DNA from: Sacculina carcini | Taxonomy: Eukaryota; Arthropoda; Thecostraca; Sacculinidae | Length of the DNA: 64,000 nt | Reading direction: 5' to 3' | Assembly (NCBI GenBank): GCA_916048095.2 | Contig: OU696579.1 | Location: 2,666,001 to 2,730,000 of the forward strand | Shown: positions 62,701 to 64,000 of the stretch, in pieces | How the letters are laid out: each line of letters starts with the position of its first letter | Numbering within the stretch: the first letter of the stretch is position 1 | Program-made: the position numbers and the translations under genes | Notes under the pieces: model-generated | The model's input: only the letters and a program-made list of their open reading frames with translations | The model's database searches: none | What the model was told of the DNA's origin: nothing

Positions 62701-63317
62701 ATATACGAATACACAAACATGGACATACGGACACAAAAACGAGGGCACACACGACTATGCGAACACACACACACAACCATACGGATACACGGGTATATAC
62801 ACATTCACACACACGTACGCACATACATACGGACACAAGGAACACACGCATGCACAAGTGTTAGTGTACTCAAGAACACGCCTGTGAGACTATTGCAGTG
62901 ACACACTACAACATTGTCTTTCTCAGAGAAACAACAACAAAGCCGCAAGCAAGAGTCATAACATCGATATTGGCAACATAACTTACAATGCAACATTTGC
63001 TCGGGCATGATACGCTGATGGGTCAAAGTGGCGTGCGCGCACAAATCAAGCTCACCTGAACGAGGAGCCTGCTGGCGACATCTAGACGGCAGCGGCGGTG
63101 AGTGAGTTTGAGTCGCCACACAGGTCGCCAGAGAGCCAGCAGCAACACCGCCGGCCACACGCACAACACTAGCGACACTAGCGCCACCAGCACACAGCGG
63201 CCAACACTGCAACTATAGCCGGTCAGAAGCAGCAGGTCGTCCTGGTCGCTGGCCGGTCGAATGACAGCCGTGCTGGCTGCCAACTGTGCACGTGCACTAC
63301 CATTACCTGGCCGACAA
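20519..63317 (-). CDS. ATP13A3: P5B-type transport ATPase, ATP13A2/ATP13A3-like (19 exons)
   Basis: P5B ATPases are membrane pumps of endosomes and lysosomes; mammalian ATP13A2 exports polyamines to the cytosol. Nineteen exons, about 1239 codons, match the family end to end and every junction phase agrees. Order: N-terminal membrane-embedded region (exons A-D), actuator domain with MLTGES (F/G), TM3-TM4 with VVVPPALP (the P5B form; P5A has PPELP), phosphorylation motif [10 protein letters not shown] (I/J), nucleotide-binding domain with CKGAPE (K), hinge VMVTGDN (M/N), FARMTPEQK (O), GDGANDC (P), TM5-TM10 (P-R) and a basic C-terminus with WPPL (S). All catalytic residues are present. The family is usually 1150-1250 residues long. 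The initiator codon lies in an exon to the right, probably outside the window. ATP13A2, 3, 4 and 5 cannot be told apart here. Confidence 0.95.
21104..21308 (-). CDS. ATP13A3: ATPase exon R: TM9-TM10
   Basis: Acceptor TGTTTAG after a long (TG)n, donor GAG|GTTGGT. It encodes [20 protein letters not shown] and the last membrane segments. If unspliced, the frame would stop about 20 codons into the intron. Confidence 0.9.
21704..21912 (-). CDS. ATP13A3: ATPase exon Q: TM7-TM8
   Basis: Acceptor GCGTAG after (TG)n, donor TACAG|GTACTG, phase 2. It encodes QPWYHAVG, then [20 protein letters not shown], the conserved YENTVVF...FQYLI segment. Confidence 0.92.
21960..22450. repeat. Compound (AC)n / ACACAT microsatellite region
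   Basis: Nearly 500 bp of AC-rich simple repeats in the intron between ATPase exons Q and P, with pure (AC)n at 22405-22440. No coding content. Confidence 0.9.
22839..24212 (+). mobile_element. Complete mariner-type transposon
   Basis: The inverted repeats CAGGGTGTTCCAAAAGAAAC and the matching GTTTCTTTTGGAACACCCTG are perfect over at least 26 bp (CAGGG...GTGCA). TA is duplicated at 22837-22838 and 24213-24214. The single full-length transposase frame sits between short untranslated ends. It lies inside the ATPase intron and inside an older LINE. Confidence 0.95.
23011..24057 (+). CDS. mariner/Tc1-superfamily transposase, apparently intact
   Basis: A DNA-cutting transposase of 348 residues. 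Residues 1-110 form the paired helix-turn-helix DNA-binding region, with the [12 protein letters not shown] linker typical of the superfamily. The catalytic core has [14 protein letters not shown] (first Asp about residue 160), [12 protein letters not shown] (second Asp about 248) and [20 protein letters not shown]. By alignment of SPDLTPPD with mariner SPDxAPxD the third acidic residue is the last Asp, giving 38 residues between second and third, longer than the 34 of classic mariner. No stop or frameshift interrupts the frame. The start at 23011 follows AGAATGGTG and reads [10 protein letters not shown]; an earlier start is unlikely because upstream sequence is AT-rich with stops. Confidence 0.93.
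   Translation: MVLTLQERIFSVENVLRDGGKFTKEVQESFLEKFGAERLPHRNCVSALLHKFKETGSVQDKPKSGRLKVVTDTVLQNVTNKLQRSPRKYLRRLSQETRISLTSTHRAVHQLKLFPYKVHVVHELKPQDSEKRVLFCRWFENFILEKGENILNHTFFSDEAWFHLSGYMNSQNSRVWSTINHHALFQKPLHDQKVGVWCALSRRRIIGPIFFENTITSDCYIHNILEPFFDQLTEQEKQQGWFQQDGTTAHTARVSMAAAGDVFGDRVISRGLWPPRSPDLTPPDFYLWGKLKGSVYADNPRTTDELKQKITSVIQNIKPDELECVFQSMQRRARLCLQVNGAHFQQLL
24855..25030 (+). other. Short LINE-like scrap and microsatellite
   Basis: About 35 codons ([20 protein letters not shown]) look like an ORF1-type or gag-like remnant, followed by ACAC repeat up to the exon P donor region. Confidence 0.4.
25038..25460 (-). CDS. ATP13A3: ATPase exon P: P-domain end and TM5-TM6
   Basis: Acceptor GGCGGCAG, donor GCAG|GTGCGC. 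It encodes [20 protein letters not shown], the Mg-binding motif, then [20 protein letters not shown] and [15 protein letters not shown]. 141 whole codons. Confidence 0.95.
26105..26287 (-). CDS. ATP13A3: ATPase exon O
   Basis: Acceptor GCGTGTAG after (TG)n, donor GCAG|GTTGGA. It encodes [20 protein letters not shown] and [17 protein letters not shown]. 61 codons. Confidence 0.92.
26518..26729 (-). CDS. ATP13A3: ATPase exon N
   Basis: Acceptor ATGTCAG after (TG)n, donor ACAG|GTGAGC. It completes [17 protein letters not shown]; the rest is the variable acidic/Gln-rich insert of the family. Confidence 0.88.
26930..28380 (+). pseudogene. LINE reverse-transcriptase fragment
   Basis: Plus-strand remnant of the region before RT ([20 protein letters not shown] near 27200) and of RT itself: [33 protein letters not shown], the DFS then [10 protein letters not shown] motif broken by a stop at 28032, and [14 protein letters not shown] at 28293-28334. 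It ends at about 28380, where gag-like sequence of another element begins. Dead copy in the 15.7-kb ATPase intron. Confidence 0.8.
28383..29595 (+). pseudogene. Decayed Gypsy-type LTR element, copy 1
   Basis: Two gag zinc knuckles ([14 protein letters not shown] and [14 protein letters not shown]) at 28437-28542. A protease remnant with [11 protein letters not shown] follows near 28650, then [17 protein letters not shown] at 28860-28920. From about 28970 the frame jumps to integrase-end sequence ([18 protein letters not shown]) and the usual C-terminus [13 protein letters not shown]. Reverse transcriptase, RNase H and most of integrase are missing: an internal deletion derivative. The 3' part (28883-29595) is repeated at 35469-36183. 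Confidence 0.75.
29600..30056 (+). repeat. GT-rich spacer inside the duplicated unit, copy 1
   Basis: (TG)n-rich DNA followed by a G-rich stretch (GTGGCAGTGCGAATGTGAG; TTGTGTTGCTGGTGGTGTTT). It is repeated almost exactly at 36187-36655. It may hold the 3' LTR of the decayed Gypsy or the 5' end of the LINE; I cannot place that border. Confidence 0.6.
30057..30232 (+). pseudogene. LINE ORF1 C-terminal fragment, copy 1
   Basis: Encodes [20 protein letters not shown] then [14 protein letters not shown], similar to the ORF1 protein of CR1-type LINEs (nucleic-acid-binding). It resumes at 35189 after the Gypsy with MIKE(Y/D)[13 protein letters not shown] two-base deletion near 30200 breaks the frame in this copy. 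Confidence 0.65.
30233..30521 (-). repeat. 3' LTR of the CsRn1-like element
   Basis: Same length and, as far as I can see, same sequence as the 5' LTR. Preceded in element orientation by the purine-rich GGGGGGAGGTGG. Confidence 0.93.
30533..33999 (-). pseudogene. Pol polyprotein of the CsRn1-like Gypsy, two frame breaks
   Basis: Protease ([20 protein letters not shown]), reverse transcriptase ([26 protein letters not shown]), RNase H (LFTDHKPLT), integrase with HHCC finger (H...H...CLQCQ) and DDE core ([29 protein letters not shown]). The C-terminus is [17 protein letters not shown], ending at 30533. The long central frame spans 33855-30703. The protease start is in the next frame over (about 33999-33850), and the last roughly 85 codons are again in another frame (30790-30533). 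So two single-base shifts, one inside protease and one near 30790, break pol in addition to the programmed gag-pol shift. All catalytic motifs are intact. Confidence 0.88.
33967..34845 (-). CDS. Gag of the CsRn1-like Gypsy
   Basis: A 292-residue structural protein that would package element RNA. The ATG lies 36 nt after the primer-binding site. The capsid-like part has [15 protein letters not shown] and [16 protein letters not shown]; a basic stretch [14 protein letters not shown] precedes the CHCC motif [18 protein letters not shown] (C-x2-H-x10-C-x3-C) near the C-terminus, diagnostic for CsRn1 relatives. The frame ends at TAG (33969-33967) directly after a T TTA AAC slippery site, and protease begins in the -1 frame. 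Confidence 0.9.
   Translation of the reverse strand: MPNDTAAFPHLTDGEPVQREDEGDNGRPATSFRLPPFSPEEPELWLTQVSCAFAVSGITSPVRQFQFLVANLPMDVATELKDVIRGPPNFQLLCEKLTTRMAQSRAARLDAMLRHQHLGDQNPSQLLRRMRGEIEGAGSSSVDTGLLRTLFLQRLPNNVKAAISLLPDTTSLSELAAAADRFMDATRADQPLVSVAAVQSTHEAARGSARADPAVQQLLAAVTELTAAVREMTTARAREPAPGAYRRQRSRSRTRSPPRTDEADAGMCYYHRAFGRDAINCRAPCSFRPTLN
33970..33976 (-). promoter_or_regulatory. Programmed -1 ribosomal frameshift site (TTTAAAC)
   Basis: In the gag frame the bases read T TTA AAC followed at once by TAG. The protease frame continues from TTT AAA CTA, exactly -1. Five bases after the heptamer a GCGCT/AGCGC stem with a 9-nt loop can form. Site, spacing and frame all agree with a canonical -1 signal; expression is inferred. 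Confidence 0.8.
34881..34899 (-). other. Primer-binding site matching tRNA-Trp
   Basis: On the minus strand TGGTGAACCCGACGTGAT directly follows the 5' LTR (one base between). Animal tRNA-Trp ends ATCACGTCGGGGTCACCA, so the match is 17 of 18. Confidence 0.85.
34900..35188 (-). repeat. 5' LTR of the CsRn1-like element
   Basis: Element orientation is minus, so this is the 5' LTR. It holds the promoter by definition; a TATA-like AT-rich stretch lies around 35110-35140. Confidence 0.93.
35189..35468 (+). pseudogene. LINE ORF1 end and endonuclease start, copy 1
   Basis: Continues ORF1 ([18 protein letters not shown]) and starts an apurinic-type endonuclease ([28 protein letters not shown]). It stops at the duplication junction. 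Confidence 0.7.
35469..36183 (+). pseudogene. Decayed Gypsy integrase end, copy 2
   Basis: Near-identical to 28883-29595; it encodes ISSLGGVTV..., [15 protein letters not shown] and [13 protein letters not shown], ending in the same TGA. The frame is open but lacks all catalytic domains. Confidence 0.8.
36187..36821 (+). pseudogene. Spacer and LINE ORF1 fragment, copy 2
   Basis: GT-rich spacer followed by ORF1 ([36 protein letters not shown]). Here the frame is intact up to the mariner insertion and resumes [17 protein letters not shown] at 38153. Confidence 0.7.
36822..38152 (-). mobile_element. mariner transposon with disabled transposase
   Basis: Inverted repeats CAAGGCCTGTCTATAAAGTA on the left and TACTTTTTAGACAGGCCTCG on the right, with TA duplicated (36820-36821, 38153-38154). 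The minus-strand transposase is in two overlapping frames: 37947-37360 (DNA-binding half, [30 protein letters not shown]) and 37468-37025 ([30 protein letters not shown]). The third catalytic Asp of mariner (SPDxAPxD) is Tyr here, and a frameshift separates the halves. Confidence 0.93.
38153..42290 (+). mobile_element. CR1-group LINE, endonuclease and RT, degenerate
   Basis: Plus strand: ORF1 tail; endonuclease at 38330-38660 ([27 protein letters not shown]); interruption by another LINE (about 38700-39735); endonuclease end at 39740-40120 ([30 protein letters not shown]); RT at 40500-41900 ([65 protein letters not shown]). Stops and shifts at about 40394, 40940 and 41400 kill it. It ends near 42290 after two copies of ACTAGTAAGAAC. 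Confidence 0.85.
38700..39735 (+). mobile_element. L2/CR1-like LINE 3' fragment inside another LINE
   Basis: An open frame at 38820-39527 encodes the C-terminal 235 residues ([41 protein letters not shown]). The 3' UTR ends GCTATAAATATACG plus (TTG)n. The host LINE resumes at about 39736 with DDYEDLRNS. The exact left border is unclear. Confidence 0.85.
42295..42455. repeat. ACACATAC/AGACACAT microsatellite
   Basis: Simple repeat between the LINE end and the donor of ATPase exon M; TG-rich on the ATPase sense strand. Confidence 0.85.
42457..42574 (-). CDS. ATP13A3: ATPase exon M
   Basis: Acceptor GTGTTTTAG, donor ACAG|GTCTGT. It encodes [20 protein letters not shown] and IRCVMVTG. The next exon is 15.7 kb away. 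Confidence 0.92.
42695..42990 (-). mobile_element. tRNA-Val-derived SINE, copy 2
   Basis: Minus-strand head at 42990-42925 (GTGGTGTAGTGGTAGCAC, CTCACAA loop, GGTTCGAAACC) and the same body as 14678-14995. Both copies share the terminal part GTGGCAGCGAGCTGCA. Confidence 0.8.
43060..43220 (-). mobile_element. tRNA-like SINE abutting ATPase exon L
   Basis: Minus strand from 43220: GTGGGATGGCCGGGTGTTAC then CGCCGGTTCGAATCT (B box), then a non-tRNA tail. The first bases coincide with the exon L donor GTGGGA. The 3' border is uncertain. Confidence 0.5.
43221..43348 (-). CDS. ATP13A3: ATPase exon L
   Basis: Acceptor CTGTGTCAG, donor CCAG|GTGGGA. It encodes [20 protein letters not shown] and [14 protein letters not shown] tRNA-like SINE begins at or next to the donor. 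Confidence 0.9.
43470..43852. mobile_element. Palindromic MITE, copy B
   Basis: Ends TACCTTAAATGCTATATTTA and AGAGCATTTACGGTA; internal TAATAATCCGGCA repeats. Bounded on the right by (TA)n. Confidence 0.8.
43851..43896. repeat. (TA)n microsatellite
   Basis: About 23 TA units starting with the last TA of MITE copy B. Confidence 0.95.
43897..45903 (+). CDS. LINE reverse transcriptase, open over 668 codons
   Basis: The C-terminal two thirds of ORF2 of an L2/CR1-like LINE, which would copy element RNA at a nicked target. Early residues ([20 protein letters not shown]) are the pre-RT linker. RT motifs: [74 protein letters not shown] and [13 protein letters not shown] (catalytic Asp pair). The thumb and C-terminus follow ([21 protein letters not shown]). 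There are no stops, so the copy is young, but it lacks endonuclease and a proper start; the ATG at 43921 is only the first in frame. Confidence 0.88.
43897..46210 (+). mobile_element. L2/CR1-like LINE, 5'-truncated
   Basis: It starts abruptly after (TA)n and ends TGCGCTATACAAATAAACG plus (TAA)n. It lacks endonuclease but has the whole RT region and 3' UTR. Same family as 0.6, 9.3, 38.7 and 49.8 kb; best preserved of these. Confidence 0.9.
46215..47100. repeat. 388-bp-unit tandem repeat, locus 1
   Basis: About 2.3 units, each starting near ACACCGCCGTAACTT (46240, 46634 and a diverged 46998). Shared internal motifs: TAGTCACCCGGTGTTCAAGT, GGTATAAATTATAACTT, GCTGTACCA. Found again at 56560-57750. 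Confidence 0.85.
47200..47350. mobile_element. Palindromic MITE, half copy C
   Basis: Only the right half of the family is present; over about 150 bp I see no difference from copy B. Followed by (TA)n. Confidence 0.8.
47349..47420. repeat. (TA)n microsatellite
   Basis: About 36 TA units directly after the MITE end. Confidence 0.95.
47652..47916 (-). CDS. ATP13A3: ATPase exon K: nucleotide-binding domain
   Basis: Acceptor GGTTGCAG after (TG)n, donor CGCG|GTAATT. It encodes [19 protein letters not shown] and [14 protein letters not shown], the ATP-binding motifs. Confidence 0.93.
48163..48714. mobile_element. hAT-like MITE family 2, copy 1
   Basis: Starts CAGGGTTTGAAAAAAACG and ends CCAAACAAACCCT. 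Interior matches 52005-52455 (CAAATACCCAGTGG, AAAATCGTTTTGTCC, ACTTGGTT..AAACCA). I see no clear target duplication for this copy. Confidence 0.65.
48720..49130. other. Intron DNA without recognised features
   Basis: AT-rich sequence with a short (AC)n near 48720 in the intron between ATPase exons K and J. Nothing recognisable. Confidence 0.4.
49135..49740 (+). pseudogene. LINE RT C-terminal fragment, different family
   Basis: Encodes [38 protein letters not shown] and [15 protein letters not shown], typical of the thumb and C-terminus of a non-LTR RT. It ends in AT-rich TTATTTAT repeats. Distinct from the L2/CR1-like family around it. Confidence 0.75.
49840..51310 (+). pseudogene. L2/CR1-like LINE, 5'-truncated copy
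   Basis: RT frame at 49838-50908 ([40 protein letters not shown]). The usual YADD box reads [10 protein letters not shown], indicating a small deletion in that segment. A frameshift near 50905 precedes the C-terminus. Ends GCGCTATAGTAAATATACTT plus TCGT repeats. Confidence 0.85.
51697..52459. mobile_element. hAT-like MITE family 2, copy 2
   Basis: Ends CAGGGTTTTTAAAAAA and GCAAACCCTG, flanked by near-identical 8-bp duplications ACTACGCA (51689-51696) and ACTACACA (52460-52467). The right duplication lies 14 bp from the donor of ATPase exon J. Confidence 0.8.
52482..52697 (-). CDS. ATP13A3: ATPase exon J: phosphorylation site
   Basis: Acceptor TTTTTTGTAG with a normal pyrimidine tract, donor TGG|GTCAGT. 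It starts [13 protein letters not shown] and includes [10 protein letters not shown] and [10 protein letters not shown] hAT-type MITE ends 22 bp past the exon. Confidence 0.93.
52700..53150. other. Intron between ATPase exons I and J
   Basis: AT-rich, with TATAC repeats near 52830-52890. No feature recognised beyond splice signals. Confidence 0.4.
53155..53343 (-). CDS. ATP13A3: ATPase exon I: TM4 and stalk
   Basis: Acceptor GTACTAG after (TG)n, donor AAG|GTGAGT. It encodes [20 protein letters not shown], the P5B TM4 signature, and ends CFDK, so the catalytic DKTGTLT is split by the next intron. Confidence 0.95.
53480..53536. repeat. (TG)n microsatellite, plus strand
   Basis: Pure TG run of about 50 bp. 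It is (AC)n on the ATPase sense strand, just downstream of the exon H donor, in contrast to the (TG)n sense-strand runs at acceptors. Confidence 0.9.
53554..53736 (-). CDS. ATP13A3: ATPase exon H: TM3
   Basis: Acceptor CGGTCAG after (TG)n, donor GGG|GTGTGC. It encodes [39 protein letters not shown] and the start of the TM3-TM4 loop. 61 whole codons. Confidence 0.93.
54107..54243 (-). CDS. ATP13A3: ATPase exon G: actuator domain end
   Basis: Acceptor GTTGGTAG, donor CCG|GTGTGT. It completes [12 protein letters not shown] and encodes [19 protein letters not shown]. Confidence 0.93.
54300..54730. repeat. Degenerate TGAG/TTAATGAG tandem repeat
   Basis: Some 400 bp built from GAGTGAATGA and GAGTTAATGA variants, filling most of the intron between ATPase exons F and G and ending at the exon F donor. 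Confidence 0.85.
54731..54862 (-). CDS. ATP13A3: ATPase exon F: actuator domain
   Basis: Acceptor GTGTAG after (TG)n, donor ACTG|GTCACT. It encodes [20 protein letters not shown] and IVNESMLTG, the first half of the TGES loop. The donor has C at +3. Confidence 0.93.
55045..55117 (-). CDS. ATP13A3: ATPase exon E: actuator domain start
   Basis: Acceptor TACAG after (TG)n, donor GGAG|GTAACT. It encodes [20 protein letters not shown] 73-nt exon, phase 0 in and 1 out. Confidence 0.9.
55300..56362. repeat. Dispersed GC-rich motif in AT-rich intron, eight copies
   Basis: The core CCCGCCCGTCGTGCGGAA (variants) recurs at about 55304, 55489, 55556, 55666, 55785, 55967, 56107 and 56342. It is often preceded by ATATTT(T)CCCT..ACC(C)GCCT.ATATTTAAA and followed by AATTCA. 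The background between copies is very AT-rich. Confidence 0.85.
56560..57750. repeat. 388-bp-unit tandem repeat, locus 2
   Basis: About three units related to 46215-47100, with a partial extra duplication near 56870-56950 (CATGTGTAATCGCAAGTGCG). Confidence 0.85.
57755..57953 (-). repeat. 29-bp minisatellite after ATPase exon D
   Basis: About six units of CATAATGTATGAAAAACGTG-GCAATGTGT with small variants. It starts a few bases past the exon D donor (57959-57958). Confidence 0.9.
57960..58164 (-). CDS. ATP13A3: ATPase exon D: TM1-TM2
   Basis: Acceptor TTGTGCAG, donor CGCCGG|GTCTGT. It encodes [32 protein letters not shown] and [11 protein letters not shown], a very close family match. The donor has C at +3. 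Confidence 0.93.
58212..61692 (-). repeat. 22/24-bp minisatellite filling the intron between ATPase exons C and D
   Basis: On the plus strand the units are TCTCACTCAGTCTCATACAATG (22 bp) and a 24-bp form with an extra CA. Variants are TCTCATTCAG, GTCTGACACAATG, TATCACTCAG and ATAGAATG. From the length, about 150 units. On the sense strand the array begins with GTGAGACATTG at the exon C donor itself (61694-61693), so the functional donor is part of the first unit. Long plus-strand open frames (up to 877 codons) are by-products of the stop-free repeat. Confidence 0.97.
61695..61843 (-). CDS. ATP13A3: ATPase exon C
   Basis: Acceptor GGTCGCAG, donor GCTCG|GTGAGA, phase 0 in and 2 out. It encodes [15 protein letters not shown] and [20 protein letters not shown], matching the YF...KYFWN and GLTxxxxxxRRxLYG segments of P5B ATPases. 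The minisatellite starts with the donor itself. Confidence 0.88.
61854..62173. other. Intron between ATPase exons B and C
   Basis: About 320 bp of AT-rich DNA with a short ACACACACA. No other feature. Confidence 0.5.
62174..62383 (-). CDS. ATP13A3: ATPase exon B
   Basis: The acceptor TTGCAG lies next to a 12-G run; the donor CAC|GTGAGG gives 70 whole codons. The start [15 protein letters not shown] is plausible for the N-terminal domain, but the second half is poorly conserved. An alternative donor CTG|GTGACG lies 75 nt earlier, also in phase 0. Confidence 0.65.
62640..62850. repeat. ACACAC/ATACGGACACA-type simple repeats
   Basis: AC-rich DNA in the intron between ATPase exons A and B. No coding content. 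Confidence 0.85.
63056..63317 (-). CDS. ATP13A3: ATPase exon A: N-terminal hydrophobic region
   Basis: Acceptor GTATGCAG (boundary 63317/63318), donor CAG|GTGAGC. The hydrophobic hairpin [20 protein letters not shown] is followed by [15 protein letters not shown], matching the conserved WMPEWRVKATC segment. The first complete codon follows one split base, so an upstream exon exists. Confidence 0.85.
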
Positions 63318-63890
63318 CTGCATACACGCGCACATCAACACTTAGTCACATTAATTAGTTATATTTATTGTTTTCATACGCCCAAGTAATAGAAACGCTC
63401 TAGAATAACAAAGCGCTGATTCTGAATTAAGAACCAATTATAAATCGTCCAATTTTTAAGCAGTTATGTGAAAGAATCAATAAAAACAGTGACAGAAGAC
63501 AAGCTACCGATTGATGACGCACTCTAACGAATATGAGTGACATGTCGGAGGCATAAAACAATGCATTATATACAATTATCCAAACTAAAAGACCTCTAAG
63601 CCCCAAAAAAACGTACATTAGTATACTGTTGCTACACTTGTGGCGAAAGTGTCGTTTATGACTGTGGGGCTGGTTGATGCTGTTTATATGTATTAATGAT
63701 AAGTTTCCAAATAAGTTATATGGTAGGATTTAATTATATTGAGTGTTTGTATTTGCTAATCAACCTTGCTAATGCACATTACTAATCACTATCATTTGGG
63801 TTATGTTTCAGGCATTGGATGTTGGTGTCTTATTGATTTGAAATAGAGTGGCACGTTTCACGGTTGTTTTCATTGTAGTGGCGATGACGA
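63318..63890. other. Upstream intron and possible LTR
   Basis: AT-rich DNA upstream of ATPase exon A. The right part (about 63640 onwards) may be an LTR or leader of the element whose gag starts at 63934. I cannot find the other LTR, so the border is unknown. Confidence 0.35.
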
Positions 63891-64000
63891 AAAAGGAATA
63901 GTAAAACTGGCGACGAGGTAAAAACAAATCCAAATGGCTCAAGGTATCCCAAATATACCACCGCTGGAGTTCGACGAGAACCACCAAACCAGCGCATGGA
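63891..64000 (+). mobile_element. Start of a Gypsy-type element: leader and gag N-terminus
   Basis: ACTGGCGACGAGGTAAAAAC at 63906-63925 resembles the primer-binding or leader motif of many animal LTR elements. ATG at 63934 opens MAQGIPNIPPLEFDENHQTS, typical of Gypsy gag starts (Pro-rich, then Asp/Glu and an expected AW). The rest is beyond the window. A diverged TGGCGATGACG lies at 63879-63889. Confidence 0.55.

Overview
The window is eukaryotic, intron-rich animal DNA, almost certainly an invertebrate. Three host genes are visible: part of UPF3 (minus, about 3.5-7.2 kb), a C2H2 zinc-finger gene (plus, 9.98-14.5 kb) and a nearly complete P5B-type ATPase of the ATP13A2/ATP13A3 group (minus, 20.5-63.3 kb, 19 exons). 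Exons were placed from family similarity, splice dinucleotides and reading-phase agreement at every junction. The mobile-element set (CsRn1-like Gypsy, Penelope-like, L2/CR1-like LINEs, mariner, hAT and piggyBac-like elements, tRNA-derived SINEs) fits many marine invertebrates; I cannot name the phylum.

Layout. 0-5.8 kb: LINE, mariner-like and piggyBac-like remnants around a possible last UPF3 exon. 5.8-7.2 kb: UPF3 exons. 7.2-10 kb: SINEs and a LINE tail between the divergent UPF3 and zinc-finger genes. 10-14.5 kb: zinc-finger gene with a 26-copy intronic 18-bp minisatellite and a 22-copy coding 33-bp minisatellite. 14.5-20.5 kb: SINEs, a palindromic MITE, and a Penelope-like element split by a hAT-type element. 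20.5-63.3 kb: the ATPase. Its 15.7-kb intron (26.7-42.5 kb) holds a LINE, a decayed Gypsy, a tandem duplication, a CsRn1-like Gypsy and a mariner. Other introns hold LINEs, MITEs, a 388-bp-unit repeat and minisatellites. The right edge starts another LTR-type gag.

The most notable signals are: (1) 3' splice sites in all three genes are mostly preceded by (TG)n on the transcribed sense strand instead of a pyrimidine tract; (2) a 3.5-kb minisatellite begins exactly at an ATPase 5' splice site and fills almost the whole intron, each unit carrying a donor-like GTGAGAC; (3) the coding minisatellite of the zinc-finger gene is also an array of 21 CACGTG E-boxes at 33-bp spacing; (4) the Gypsy has a canonical T TTA AAC -1 frameshift site followed directly by the gag stop; (5) two copies of a tandem duplication were hit at the same site by two unrelated transposons.

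The three host genes have no evident shared pathway: UPF3 acts in nonsense-mediated mRNA decay, P5B ATPases are endolysosomal transporters, and the zinc-finger protein is presumably nuclear. All intron and exon calls lack transcript evidence.
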